Origin: Pseudomonadota bacterium
GTDB taxonomy: Bacteria > Pseudomonadota > Gammaproteobacteria > Burkholderiales > Ferrovaceae
Reading direction: 5' to 3'
Assembly (NCBI GenBank): GCA_021811005.1
Contig: JAJZPY010000063.1
Location: 1 to 12,534 of the forward strand
Length of the DNA: 12,534 nucleotides
Part shown: one piece after another, positions 1-7,800 of the stretch
Position numbering within the stretch: the first letter of the stretch is position 1
Layout: each line of letters opens with the position of its first letter
Program-made: the position numbers and the translations under genes
The notes under the pieces: model-generated
What the model saw: the letters and a program-made list of their open reading frames with translations, nothing else
The model's database searches: none
What the model was told of the DNA's origin: nothing

Positions 1-135
1 TTCCGATCTGGCCTGCATGCCGGGACCTGCAATCCCTTCAAACTCGGCATCGGGAAAACGCATCCGGATCGCTTCGATCAGGGTAACCCCCAATGCGTCG
101 CCCGATGCCTCGCCCGCCACGACGCCGACGCGCAT
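1..135 (-). CDS. lpxB: Lipid-A-disaccharide synthase, N-terminal 45 codons only (cut by window edge)
   Basis: LpxB is the glycosyltransferase that joins UDP-2,3-diacylglucosamine to lipid X, giving the beta-1,6-linked lipid A disaccharide at the inner face of the cytoplasmic membrane. Translating the minus strand from the ATG at 135-133 gives 45 residues that begin MRVGVVAGEASGDALG and continue through a FEGIAGPGMQ stretch. Both are typical of the LpxB N-terminus (GEASGD motif, then GIAGP). The frame is open to the first base of the window, so the rest lies outside; full-length family members are about 380 residues. The start lies 2 bp after the lpxA stop (TGATCATG), with no strong ribosome binding site, which suggests translational coupling to lpxA. 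Its place straight after lpxA is the usual one. Confidence 0.93.
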   Translation of the reverse strand, partial: MRVGVVAGEASGDALGVTLIEAIRMRFPDAEFEGIAGPGMQARSE

Positions 136-137
136 GA

Positions 138-908
138 TCAGCGCACGATGCCCCGGGTGGAACGGTCCAGAAAATCCACCATCGGCTGTACGCACGAAGA
201 TTCCCGCGCCAGAAGCACGAGTTCCTCCCGGGCCTGTTCCAGACTCAGGCCGGAACGGTACAGCTTGCGGTAGGCGCGCTTGATGGCAGTCACGTCCTCC
301 GCACTGAAACCGCGGCGACGCAATCCTTCGCTGTTGATGCCATGGGGTGCCGCGGGGTGGCCGGCCAACATGACATAAGGCGGCACGTCCTGCGTAACCA
401 CTGCCGATATGCCGAGAAAGCTGTGGGCTCCGACCTGGACGAACTGATGAACCCCGACGAATCCCCCCAGAATCACCCAGTCATCCACCCGCACATGTCC
501 TGCCAACGTTGCGTTGTTGGCAAAGGTTGTGTGGTTTCCCACCTGGCAGTCGTGGGCAAGATGCACATAGGCCATGATCCAGTTGTGGTCGCCCAGACGG
601 GTCACTCCCACATCGTCGGTGGTCCCGATATTGAAGGTGCAGAACTCGCGGATCGTATTGTCGTTGCCGATTTCAAGCGCCGTGTTTTCCCCATGGTATT
701 TCTTGTCCTGGGGGATGCCACCGAGGGAACAGAAACCGTGGATGTGGTTTCTTGCACCGATGGTTGTCCTGCCTGAAATGGTGACATGGTCACCAATGAC
801 CGTACCGGGACCGACGCGGACCTGCTCTCCGATGATGGAATAGGCGCCGACCGTCACATCGCTTGCAAGTTCAGCTTTTGGGTGGACGAGAGCCGTTTGA
901 TGAATCAT
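138..908 (-). CDS. lpxA: Acyl-ACP--UDP-N-acetylglucosamine O-acyltransferase
   Basis: LpxA catalyses the first step of lipid A synthesis: transfer of a 3-hydroxyacyl chain from ACP to the 3-OH of UDP-GlcNAc, in the cytoplasm. The 256-residue protein (E. coli about 262) has a left-handed beta-helix of hexapeptide repeats over roughly residues 1-185, then a helical C-terminus with the family stretch EGLRRRGFS. The catalytic region YVHLAHDC holds His116 and His119 (His119 matches E. coli His125). His138 in LAGHV and His154 in VHQF match the other conserved histidines at exactly the expected spacing. The residue in the acyl-ruler position (E. coli Gly173) is Ile167, which suggests a shorter acyl chain; see findings. 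The ATG overlaps the fabZ stop by 4 bp (ATGA), and lpxB follows 2 bp after the stop. Confidence 0.97.
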   Translation of the reverse strand: MIHQTALVHPKAELASDVTVGAYSIIGEQVRVGPGTVIGDHVTISGRTTIGARNHIHGFCSLGGIPQDKKYHGENTALEIGNDNTIREFCTFNIGTTDDVGVTRLGDHNWIMAYVHLAHDCQVGNHTTFANNATLAGHVRVDDWVILGGFVGVHQFVQVGAHSFLGISAVVTQDVPPYVMLAGHPAAPHGINSEGLRRRGFSAEDVTAIKRAYRKLYRSGLSLEQAREELVLLARESSCVQPMVDFLDRSTRGIVR

Positions 909-1354
909 GCTTCAAGCATCTTCTCGGTGCACATCAGCTCGGCTTCAGCAGCCACTTGTCCGTTGACCGTGGCCTGGACGGCAAACTTCCACACGCGGTA
1001 GGTGTGCCGAAGCAGCTTCGCCTGCAGCAAGAGCTGGTCCCCGGGAAACACCGGGCTGCGAAATCGCGCCTTGTCGATTCCGACAAAATAAGTGACCCGA
1101 TGACCGTCCGGCTTGACGTTTTCCGTCTTGAAACTCAGCACGGCAGCGGCCTGAGCCAGAGCTTCGATGATCAGCACGCCCGGCATGACGGGATGCCCGG
1201 GGAAATGCCCCTTGAAAAACTCTTCGTTGATGCTGACGTTCTTGATCGCCGTGATGCTTTCACCCGGAACGATTTCCGTCACCCGATCGATCAGCAGGAA
1301 TGGGTACCGATGCGGCAGGTATTCCATGATTTCATTGATGTCCATGCCTGCCAT
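905..1354 (-). CDS. fabZ: 3-hydroxyacyl-[acyl-carrier-protein] dehydratase
   Basis: FabZ dehydrates (3R)-hydroxyacyl-ACP to trans-2-enoyl-ACP in type II fatty acid synthesis, in the cytoplasm. It draws on the same hydroxyacyl-ACP pool as LpxA and LpxD, so its place among lpx genes fits the need to balance phospholipid and lipid A. The 149-residue protein has the short hot-dog fold layout: HRYPFLLIDRV near residues 15-25, then the active-site stretch KGHFPGHPVMPG followed by LIIEALAQAA. His50 and Glu64 have the 14-residue spacing of the catalytic His/Glu pair. The start at 1354 is preferred over the in-frame ATG three codons later because a GGAGGA site lies 6 nt upstream. The start is 2 bp from the lpxD stop, and the end overlaps lpxA by 4 bp. 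Confidence 0.97.
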   Translation of the reverse strand: MAGMDINEIMEYLPHRYPFLLIDRVTEIVPGESITAIKNVSINEEFFKGHFPGHPVMPGVLIIEALAQAAAVLSFKTENVKPDGHRVTYFVGIDKARFRSPVFPGDQLLLQAKLLRHTYRVWKFAVQATVNGQVAAEAELMCTEKMLEA

Positions 1355-1356
1355 GA

Positions 1357-2400
1357 CTACTCCTCCTTCGTATTTTTTTCCAGCTTCTGTTCAAGCGTTT
1401 TCAATTTCTGTGTCCACTGGGGCAAAGCCCGCAAATTGGCCAGGGTTTCCATCCACTGTCGATGGGGCTGGCTGGGGATTGAAGACGTGTAAACCCCCGG
1501 TTGGGTGATGGATTTGGTGATCAGGGAAAAGCCTGAAACGGTCACGCCATCGCAAATGTCCAGGTGCCCTACCATGCCCACGCCCCCCCCTATGCGGCAG
1601 TTGCGGCCGATGCGCGTACTTCCTGAAATGCCGGTGCATCCTGCAATCACCGTATGCGCCCCCACGCGGCAGTTATGGGCGATCTGTATCTGGTTGTCGA
1701 GCTTGACGCCCTCTTCGATCACGGTGTCTTCGATGGCACCCCGGTCCACCGTGGTATTGGCGCCAATTTCCACGTCCGCCCCGATGATGACCCGCCCCAC
1801 CTGCGGAATTTTGATCCACCCCTCGGCATCGCGCGCCATGCCGAATCCATCCGCACCAATCACCACGCCGGCGTGCAGGATCGAGCGCGGCCCGATCCTG
1901 CAGTCCGGGTACACGACCACTCGCGGATAAAGACGAACATCATTCTCCAGTACCACCCGTTCGCCCACCACACATCCCGGGCCGACAACGACTCCAGAAC
2001 CGATGACCGCCCCCGCACCCACTGTGGCGTGAGGTCCGATGGTGGCAGCGGGCGAAACCTGGGCTGAAGGATCGATAACCGCACTGGAATGAACACCGGG
2101 AACCGCTTCGGGCAGCGGAAAAAGCCGCTGCGCCACCCGGGCATAACAGGCATAGGGATTCGCTGAAACGATGCGGGGCAACGTCGTGGCATTGCGGTCT
2201 TCGGGGCCAAGGATCACTGCGGAGGCCCGCGTGCCCAGGAGTTGATCCCGGTACAGGCTGTTGGTCAGGAAAGTCAGCTCTCCGGGCACCGCGTGCTCCA
2301 GGGTGCCAACCCCCTGAATGCGGGTGTGAGCATCCCCCACCACTTCGCCACCACAAGCTTCGGCAAGTTCCTGCAGGGAATAAGACCGGGTCGCTTCCAA
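1357..2400 (-). CDS. lpxD: UDP-3-O-(3-hydroxyacyl)glucosamine N-acyltransferase, TTG start
   Basis: LpxD adds the second, N-linked 3-hydroxyacyl chain to UDP-3-O-acylglucosamine from acyl-ACP, the third step of lipid A synthesis. The 347-residue protein (E. coli 341) has an N-terminal uridine-binding domain (about 1-100, with GELTFLTN near 40-47), a hexapeptide beta-helix (about 105-300) and a C-terminal charged helix. The catalytic His is His242 in QIQIAHN. The C-terminal PGVYTSSIPSQP stretch is typical. The first codon is TTG: no ATG lies in frame nearby, the GTG codons at 21-22 would cut into the N-terminal domain, and the protein aligns with family N-termini from about residue 7 on. The Shine-Dalgarno sequence is weak, so coupling to skp, 14 bp upstream, is plausible. 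Its stop is 2 bp from the fabZ start. Confidence 0.95.
   Translation of the reverse strand: MEATRSYSLQELAEACGGEVVGDAHTRIQGVGTLEHAVPGELTFLTNSLYRDQLLGTRASAVILGPEDRNATTLPRIVSANPYACYARVAQRLFPLPEAVPGVHSSAVIDPSAQVSPAATIGPHATVGAGAVIGSGVVVGPGCVVGERVVLENDVRLYPRVVVYPDCRIGPRSILHAGVVIGADGFGMARDAEGWIKIPQVGRVIIGADVEIGANTTVDRGAIEDTVIEEGVKLDNQIQIAHNCRVGAHTVIAGCTGISGSTRIGRNCRIGGGVGMVGHLDICDGVTVSGFSLITKSITQPGVYTSSIPSQPHRQWMETLANLRALPQWTQKLKTLEQKLEKNTKEE
1361..1368 (-). promoter_or_regulatory. Strong ribosome binding site of fabZ
   Basis: The minus strand reads AAGGAGGA here, 6 nt before the fabZ ATG at 1354. It lies inside the last codons of lpxD (Lys-Glu-Glu, then TAG). It is one of the best Shine-Dalgarno matches in the window, and its spacing picks the ATG at 1354 over the in-frame ATG 9 nt further in. 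Confidence 0.8.
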
Positions 2401-2414
2401 TGATGACCAGAAAC

Positions 2415-2912
2415 TTATTTGTCGGCCAGCGCCTTCAAGACCTTGTCCGTGATGTCGATCTTGGGGCTGGCGTAGATCACATCCGTCAGGATGAGATCGT
2501 ATTTTTCAGATTCCGCGATTTCGCGGATCACCTTGTTGGCGCGCTCCTGGATGCTGGCGAACTCCTCGTTGCGGCGCATGTTCAAATCTTCCCGGAACTC
2601 GCGCTGCATGCGCTGAAAATCACGATTGAGGTTTGCAAGCTCCCGCTCTTTCTGGCTGCGGTCCGATTCACTCATCGTCATCCCTTCCTTGTCGAGCTGC
2701 GTTTGCAGGTCGCTCATCTGCTTTCCAATCTTCTGGATATCGGCCTGACGCTTGTCGAATTCCTTTTCCAGTTTTTTGGTCGCCTTCTGGGCCGGGCCGG
2801 CTTCCCTGAAAATGCGCTCGATATTGATCCAGCCGACTTTGAGATCCGCGCCAAATACCGGAGTGAGGGACAGCAATCCCAGCACGAGAACGAAAACTTT
2901 GAAGGGTTTCAT
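2415..2912 (-). CDS. skp: Periplasmic outer-membrane-protein chaperone Skp/OmpH
   Basis: Skp is a trimeric, jellyfish-shaped periplasmic chaperone that holds unfolded outer membrane proteins after Sec export and hands them on for BamA-dependent insertion. The 165-residue product (E. coli precursor 161) starts MKPFKVFVLVLGLLSLTPVF, a clear Sec signal peptide with likely cleavage after Ala22 (VFGA). A short strand, LKVGWINIERIF, follows, as in the OmpH family. Residues about 38-125 are charged and rich in Glu, Lys, Gln and Arg with heptad-like spacing, as expected for the coiled-coil tentacles. The C-terminal stretch, YDLILTDVIYASPKIDIT, forms the trimer body in the family. It starts 12 bp after the bamA stop, the usual neighbour, and precedes lpxD. 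Confidence 0.94.
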   Translation of the reverse strand: MKPFKVFVLVLGLLSLTPVFGADLKVGWINIERIFREAGPAQKATKKLEKEFDKRQADIQKIGKQMSDLQTQLDKEGMTMSESDRSQKERELANLNRDFQRMQREFREDLNMRRNEEFASIQERANKVIREIAESEKYDLILTDVIYASPKIDITDKVLKALADK

Positions 2913-2924
2913 GTCAGTACTCGC

Positions 2925-5216
2925 TTAAAAGGTGGAACCGAGTTGAAACTGCAACCTTTCGATATTATCAAATGGCTGGGCTCGAATGGGAACGGCATAG
3001 CTGAACTTGAGCGGCCCCATGGGTGAATACCAGGACAGGGCAACACCGCTGGAATAGCGCAGCTGGCCAAACGAAACCGGCTCTCCTCCACCGAATACAT
3101 TACCGGCATCAACAAAAGTACTCAAGCGGAAGGAATGGTCGTTTCTCATCCCTGGCATGGGAAACAGGTATTCTGCACTGCCGGTGATCAGCTTGTTACC
3201 CCCCAGGTTGAGGGTATTTCCCACGATATCAAAGGTGTGCGGCCCAAGGCTGCCGGTGAAATAACCGCGCACGGAATCCACACCGCCGGCAAAGAAGTTC
3301 TTGAAGAAGGGCAGCGGCATGCCGTTGTAGCCGTTTCCGTAACCGAACTGCCCGGAAAGGGATACCGTCGTGTCATTGCTGACCGGGGTCAGCAACTGTT
3401 CGTTCACCGTCGCACGGTAATACTTGAGATCGGCCCCTGGCAAGCCCATTTCCAGGCTGTAGCGCTGGTTCATGCCTTTCATGGGGAAAATGACGCTGTC
3501 GCGGCTATCCTTGGAGAAGCCCACATCCGCCTTGATGGTTTTGGCCGTATCCCCGAACTGGTTGACGAAGTCCAGGTACTGGATGGGACTGTTGCTCACC
3601 ACGGATATGGCTGTCGACTCGAAACCCAACCCCACGCTGTAGGCGTTGGTTTCGCTGAGCGGCACGGCCAGATGCATCCCGCCCCCCAGTGTCCGGGTCA
3701 TGTAGGGACTCACGCCGGTCAGGAAGGTCGTGTTCATGGTCGTGTCATAAAGAGTCCATGAACGGCCGATGCCTTCATCGGTCCAGTAGGGGTTGGTATA
3801 GCTGAGCGAGTAGGTGCGCGTGATGGCGCCCGAATTCACGTTCAGGCTGATCGAGTTGCCGCTGCCAAACAGGTTGTTCTGGGTGATGCCTGCGCTCAAC
3901 ACGACCTTTTCCGCCGAGGAGTAGCCCGCCCCCACCTGGACCGAGCCGGTCTGGCGTTCCACCACCGTGAAGTTGACGTCCACCTGGTCCGTGGTCCCGG
4001 GTACTGGCGGGCTGTCCACAGTCACTTCCGAAAAGAAACCCAGCCTGTCGATACGCTCCTTGGAGCGGTTCACTTTCTGGATCGAATACCATCCGCCTTC
4101 CAGCTGGCGGACTTCCCGCCGGACCACTTCATCGCGGGTGGTGGTGTTTCCGAAAATGTTGACATGGCGGACGTAAACCCGGCGCCCCGGATCGATCACG
4201 AAGGTAAAGGCAGCGGTACGGTTTTCCTTGTTGATTTCAGGGGTCGCGTTGATGTTGGCGAAGGAATAGCCGTCGTTGGCCAACCGGTCGGAAATCGCCT
4301 TGCTGGACGTTGTCACCTTTTCACGGGAAAAGATGTCGCCCGGCTTGAGGGTCACCAGTTTTCGCAATTCCTCTTCCGGCACCACGAACTGCCCCGCAAG
4401 CTTGACTTCGGAAACCTTGTACTGCTGTCCTTCGGTGATGTTGATGGTGATGTAGATGTCCTGCTTGTCAGGGGAAATGGAAACCTGGGTGGAATCCACC
4501 GCAAACTCCAGGTATCCCCGGTCCTGATAGTAGGAACGCAGGGTTTCAAGATCGCCGGACAGCTTTTGCTTCGAATACTGGTCGTTTTTGGTGTACCAGG
4601 AAAACCAGTCGGGGGTATTGAGCTGCAATTGATCCTGCAGCACCTTTTCCGGGAAAGCTTTGGCGCCCACGATGGTGATTTCGCGGATATGAGCCACCTC
4701 CCCTTCCACGATGTTGAAGGTCAGCGACACCCGGTTGCGCGTCATCGGAGTCACCGTCGTGGTCACCTGGGCCGAATATTTGCCCTTGCTCAGGTACTGG
4801 CGCTTGAGCTCTTTTTCCGCCTTGTCGAGCAGCGATTTGTCATAAATCCGCGATTCGGCGATGCCGATCGACTTCAGGGCATCCCTGAGCTGGTCCTTGT
4901 TGAAGGATTTGGCACCGTTGATGTCGACGTGGTAAATGGACGGCCGTTCCAGCACCACCACCACCAGCACGTCGCCATCCTGCTCCAGCTTGACGTCGGC
5001 GAAGAAACCCGTGTCATACAGCGACTTGATGGCTGCAGCGGATTTTTCAGGGGTGACGGAGTCGCCCACCTTGAGAGGCAGATAGCTGAAAATGGTGCCC
5101 GCCTCAATGCGCTGGGCACCTTCAACCCGAATGTCCTTTATGGTGAAGGGAGCAACAGCCCATGCAGTTGCACTCAAAAACATGCAGCACAAGACAATGA
5201 AAGTGCGAAATGTCAT
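2925..5216 (-). CDS. bamA: Outer membrane protein assembly factor BamA (Omp85)
   Basis: BamA is the central subunit of the BAM complex, which folds and inserts beta-barrel proteins into the outer membrane. The 763-residue precursor has a Sec signal peptide (1-20, ending ATAWA), then five POTRA domains over roughly residues 22-420, each with a conserved hydrophobic strand and Gly pattern (for example IKDIRVEGAQRI and VRHVNIFGNTTT). A 16-strand barrel fills the rest. The lock motif of loop 6 is VRGY at 649-652, a Tyr version of the VRGF form. The C-terminus, LQFQLGSTF, ends in Phe, as in an outer-membrane beta-signal. The start is 8 bp after the rseP stop. The Cys pair in the signal peptide lacks a lipobox, so this is not a lipoprotein. 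rseP upstream and skp downstream are standard neighbours. Confidence 0.98.
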   Translation of the reverse strand: MTFRTFIVLCCMFLSATAWAVAPFTIKDIRVEGAQRIEAGTIFSYLPLKVGDSVTPEKSAAAIKSLYDTGFFADVKLEQDGDVLVVVVLERPSIYHVDINGAKSFNKDQLRDALKSIGIAESRIYDKSLLDKAEKELKRQYLSKGKYSAQVTTTVTPMTRNRVSLTFNIVEGEVAHIREITIVGAKAFPEKVLQDQLQLNTPDWFSWYTKNDQYSKQKLSGDLETLRSYYQDRGYLEFAVDSTQVSISPDKQDIYITINITEGQQYKVSEVKLAGQFVVPEEELRKLVTLKPGDIFSREKVTTSSKAISDRLANDGYSFANINATPEINKENRTAAFTFVIDPGRRVYVRHVNIFGNTTTRDEVVRREVRQLEGGWYSIQKVNRSKERIDRLGFFSEVTVDSPPVPGTTDQVDVNFTVVERQTGSVQVGAGYSSAEKVVLSAGITQNNLFGSGNSISLNVNSGAITRTYSLSYTNPYWTDEGIGRSWTLYDTTMNTTFLTGVSPYMTRTLGGGMHLAVPLSETNAYSVGLGFESTAISVVSNSPIQYLDFVNQFGDTAKTIKADVGFSKDSRDSVIFPMKGMNQRYSLEMGLPGADLKYYRATVNEQLLTPVSNDTTVSLSGQFGYGNGYNGMPLPFFKNFFAGGVDSVRGYFTGSLGPHTFDIVGNTLNLGGNKLITGSAEYLFPMPGMRNDHSFRLSTFVDAGNVFGGGEPVSFGQLRYSSGVALSWYSPMGPLKFSYAVPIRAQPFDNIERLQFQLGSTF

Positions 5217-5224
5217 GGACCCGA

Positions 5225-6598
5225 TCAGTTGGTTAGCAGACGTTGTATGTCGTTATAAAGTGCAAAAGCCATCAGGGCAGTCAGCAGCAGCACCCCCACC
5301 CGTTGCGTCAGCGCCAGCACACGATCGGAAACGGGACTTCCCTTGAGCAACTCGACAGCATAATACATCAAATGCCCCCCATCCAATAAGGGGACGGGCA
5401 GCAGGTTGATGGCCCCCAGGCTGATGCTGATCAGGGCAAGGAAAGTCAGGTAGGGGATGAGTCCCATGCGCGCCGTCTGGCCCGCATAGTCGGCAATCTG
5501 GATCGGACCGCCGATATTTTTCAGGGATGCCTGGCCCAGCAGCATGGCCCCGAACGTCTTGAACGTCAACCGCGTCACTTCCCAGGTTTTTTGAGCCGCA
5601 TGGGCCATGGCAGGCAACGGCGCATCCCGCACGGTCGTCCAGAAATGGTCCGTCAGGCTGCGGGGCACGCTGGGGGACACCCCGATCTTGCCGACCGCAT
5701 TTCCCCGGTCATCCCGGTCGGTACGCGGGACGAGGGTCACGGACTCCTGCCGCCCCTGGCGTTCCAGCGTAAATGTCAGCGACTTGCCGGGGCTGGCGCG
5801 CACCAGGGCCACCAGCGACTGCCACGATGCCAGCGGGGTCCCCTGCACGGCGACAATACGGTCGCCAGGCCGGAGGCCGGCCCGCCCGGCCGCACCATCC
5901 TGGATCACACGGCCCGCTACGGCAGGAATCGGGAAATCCCAGGGTTTGAGCCCGATTCGATCCAGCACTTCCGCATCCCGCTCAGCCGCATCGAGCCGTG
6001 AAAGATCCAGCCGATGCGTCGCCAGATGGCCGGCATCGTCTTCCGTTTCCACAGTGACCGCGCTCCGCTCGAGTGCGCCGTCGATGAGCAGCAGTTGCGC
6101 CTCGTTCCAGGTACGAACGTCTTTCTGCCCAACCCGGGTAATGCGCTCTCCGGCCGAAAACCCGGCTTGCGCGGCCAGCGATGCCGGCGGCGGGGTGTCC
6201 ACGTAGGGCTTGAGCCCGGGGACCCCCACCAGAAAAAGCCCCCAGTAGATCAGAAACGCCAGCAGGAAATTGGCCAAAGGGCCGGCCAGCACAATCGCCA
6301 CGCGACGCCCCAGGGTTTGCCGGTTGAAGGCCCTGTGGGCTTCTTCGGGAGCCACGGGCCCTTCCCGCTCATCCAGCATGCGGACATAACCACCCAGCGG
6401 AAGGGCTCCGATGACCCATTCGGTCTGGTCCGGTCCGCGACGAACCTGCCAGAGCGACTTTCCAAATCCGATGGAAAACCGCAACACCTTGACGCCGGCA
6501 AGACGCGCCACGAAGTAATGCCCCCACTCGTGGAACAGGATCAGCAGCACCAGCGCCGCAAGAAAAGCGAATACCGTGGTGATTCCGGCCTGTATCAC
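5225..6598 (-). CDS. rseP: Site-2 protease RseP (sigma-E pathway, intramembrane zinc metalloprotease)
   Basis: RseP cleaves membrane substrates within the bilayer. In E. coli it cuts the anti-sigma factor RseA after DegS, releasing sigma-E, and also clears signal-peptide remnants. From the GTG at 6598 the protein has 457 residues (E. coli 450). The zinc motif HEWGH has His23, Glu24 and His27 in the first membrane segment. Two PDZ domains follow (roughly 115-200 and 210-300, the second with GLRPGDRIVAVQGTPL). The third zinc ligand is Asp406 in NLLPVPLLDGGH. A final hydrophobic segment ends the protein. The frame stays open further upstream, but that part only overlaps dxr and shows no family similarity. 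The GTG overlaps the dxr stop by 4 bp and has GAGGG 9 nt upstream. No rseA or rpoE lies here, so the substrate is inferred. Confidence 0.96.
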   Translation of the reverse strand: MIQAGITTVFAFLAALVLLILFHEWGHYFVARLAGVKVLRFSIGFGKSLWQVRRGPDQTEWVIGALPLGGYVRMLDEREGPVAPEEAHRAFNRQTLGRRVAIVLAGPLANFLLAFLIYWGLFLVGVPGLKPYVDTPPPASLAAQAGFSAGERITRVGQKDVRTWNEAQLLLIDGALERSAVTVETEDDAGHLATHRLDLSRLDAAERDAEVLDRIGLKPWDFPIPAVAGRVIQDGAAGRAGLRPGDRIVAVQGTPLASWQSLVALVRASPGKSLTFTLERQGRQESVTLVPRTDRDDRGNAVGKIGVSPSVPRSLTDHFWTTVRDAPLPAMAHAAQKTWEVTRLTFKTFGAMLLGQASLKNIGGPIQIADYAGQTARMGLIPYLTFLALISISLGAINLLPVPLLDGGHLMYYAVELLKGSPVSDRVLALTQRVGVLLLTALMAFALYNDIQRLLTN

Positions 6599-7800
6599 GG
6601 AAGCTTGCCCTCGTAGCCGGGTCGCAGCAGCTTGCCGGCAACATCGCGCGCCGCCGCATCCGCAGACAAAACTGCGGCAAGGGTGGCGGCTGGCTGCGAA
6701 GGAACGGCATTCAGCACCTGCTCGATAAAGGCCGGGATGCGGTCGAAGCGGAGCCGGGCCCCAAGAAAGGCTTCCACCGCCACCTCGTTGGCCGCGTTGA
6801 GTATGGCCGGGCATGTCCCGCCGGCCCTGATTGCCCGGTAAGCCAAGGCCACTGCCGGAAAACGCTCCAGGTCCAGCGCCTGGAAACGCAACGCCCCGAC
6901 CTGGGCCAGGCTCAGTTGCGACGCTCCCGAAGCCATGCGTTCAGGGTAAGCCAGTGCATGCGCAATCGGCACCCGCATGTCCGGACATCCCAGTTGGGCG
7001 ATCACCGAACCGTCCACATAGGATACGAGGGAGTGCACGATGCTTTCCGGATGGATCACGATGTCCACCTGCTCCGGTTGCGCATCAAACAGCCAGCAGG
7101 CTTCAATAAGCTCAAGCCCCTTGTTCATCATGGTGGCTGAATCCACCGAGATTTTTCGCCCCATGATCCAGTTGGGGTGTCGACAGGCTTCGTCCGGAGT
7201 GACCTCAGCCAACTCCGAAAGCGGACGGTTCAAAAAAGGGCCGCCGGAGGCCGTCAACGTGATGCGGCTCACGCCGCAAGCGCCCAGCCCCTGGCCCGCA
7301 GACCTCGGCAAGGACTGAAAGACCGCATTGTGTTCGCTGTCCACGGGAAGAAGCAGGGCTCCGCTCGCGCGGACGGCGTCCATCAGCAAGGCACCGGACA
7401 TCACCAGCGCTTCCTTGTTGGCAAGCAGTACCCGCTTGCCCGCCTGCGCGGCCGCAAGCGTCGGCTCAAGGCCGGCCGCGCCCACAATGGCGGCCATCAC
7501 GATGTCCGTATCCGCGCTCGCCGCAATCTGGCACAGCGCCTTGGGGCCGGAGAGGACTTCCGTAACCCCGGCACACTCCGTGCCTTTCAGCATCCCCGAC
7601 AGGCGCGCTGCATCTTCGGCGTGGCTGACCACCGCTAGGCGGGGCAAAAACCGCAGACATTGCTGGGCCAGCTTTTCCACATTGCGGTGGGCTGACAGCG
7701 CATGGATGCGGTAACGCTGCGGATGCAGGGCCGCCACTTCGAGCGTGTTGCAGCCGATGCTTCCGGTCGCGCCCAGAATGGTCAATGCACGCTGTACCAT
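6595..7800 (-). CDS. dxr: 1-deoxy-D-xylulose 5-phosphate reductoisomerase
   Basis: Dxr converts 1-deoxyxylulose 5-phosphate to 2-C-methylerythritol 4-phosphate with NADPH and a divalent metal, the committed step of the MEP pathway. That pathway supplies the isoprenoid units used by UppS, encoded two genes upstream. The protein has 401 residues (E. coli 398). GATGSIG at 10-16 is the NADPH-binding turn. Metal ligands are Asp154 and Glu156 in PVDSEHNAV, and Glu230 in MMNKGLELIEA. LLANKEALVMSG, TASGGPF and HPNWIMGRKISVDSATM are all intact. The ATG at 7800 overlaps the end of cdsA by 19 bp and has GGAG 8 nt upstream. A TTG five codons later, next to the cdsA stop, is possible but would remove part of the first beta strand. 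The frame remains open far upstream through cdsA; I regard that as accidental. Confidence 0.97.
   Translation of the reverse strand: MVQRALTILGATGSIGCNTLEVAALHPQRYRIHALSAHRNVEKLAQQCLRFLPRLAVVSHAEDAARLSGMLKGTECAGVTEVLSGPKALCQIAASADTDIVMAAIVGAAGLEPTLAAAQAGKRVLLANKEALVMSGALLMDAVRASGALLLPVDSEHNAVFQSLPRSAGQGLGACGVSRITLTASGGPFLNRPLSELAEVTPDEACRHPNWIMGRKISVDSATMMNKGLELIEACWLFDAQPEQVDIVIHPESIVHSLVSYVDGSVIAQLGCPDMRVPIAHALAYPERMASGASQLSLAQVGALRFQALDLERFPAVALAYRAIRAGGTCPAILNAANEVAVEAFLGARLRFDRIPAFIEQVLNAVPSQPAATLAAVLSADAAARDVAGKLLRPGYEGKLP
6608..6612 (-). promoter_or_regulatory. Ribosome binding site that supports the GTG start of rseP
   Basis: The minus strand reads GAGGG here, 9 nt before the GTG at 6598-6596. 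It lies within the last codons of dxr. It supports GTG as the rseP start, which places HEWGH at residues 23-27, matching the family (22-26 in E. coli). Confidence 0.65.

Noticed and set aside
2364..2370. A GGAACTT on the minus strand that looks like a sigma-E -35 box, inside lpxD
   Set aside because: No suitable -10 lies 15-18 bp downstream, and the bases simply encode Gln-Glu-Leu in a conserved part of LpxD.
5157..5216. The Cys pair in the BamA signal peptide as a possible lipoprotein site
   Set aside because: The residues before the Cys (Ile-Val-Leu) do not form a lipobox, and a normal signal peptidase I site (ATAWA) follows.
4164..5258. A 364-codon open frame on the plus strand opposite bamA, and similar plus-strand frames opposite other genes
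   Set aside because: It lies wholly antisense to a clearly conserved gene, its translation has no recognisable family motif and is rich in His, Gly, Arg and Val as expected from a mirrored GC-rich gene, and it has no context.
6599..6814. An N-terminal extension of RseP upstream of the GTG
   Set aside because: The extra 72 codons overlap dxr, are rich in Gly, Arg and Cys, and would precede the first membrane segment. The GTG at 6598 places HEWGH at the standard position.
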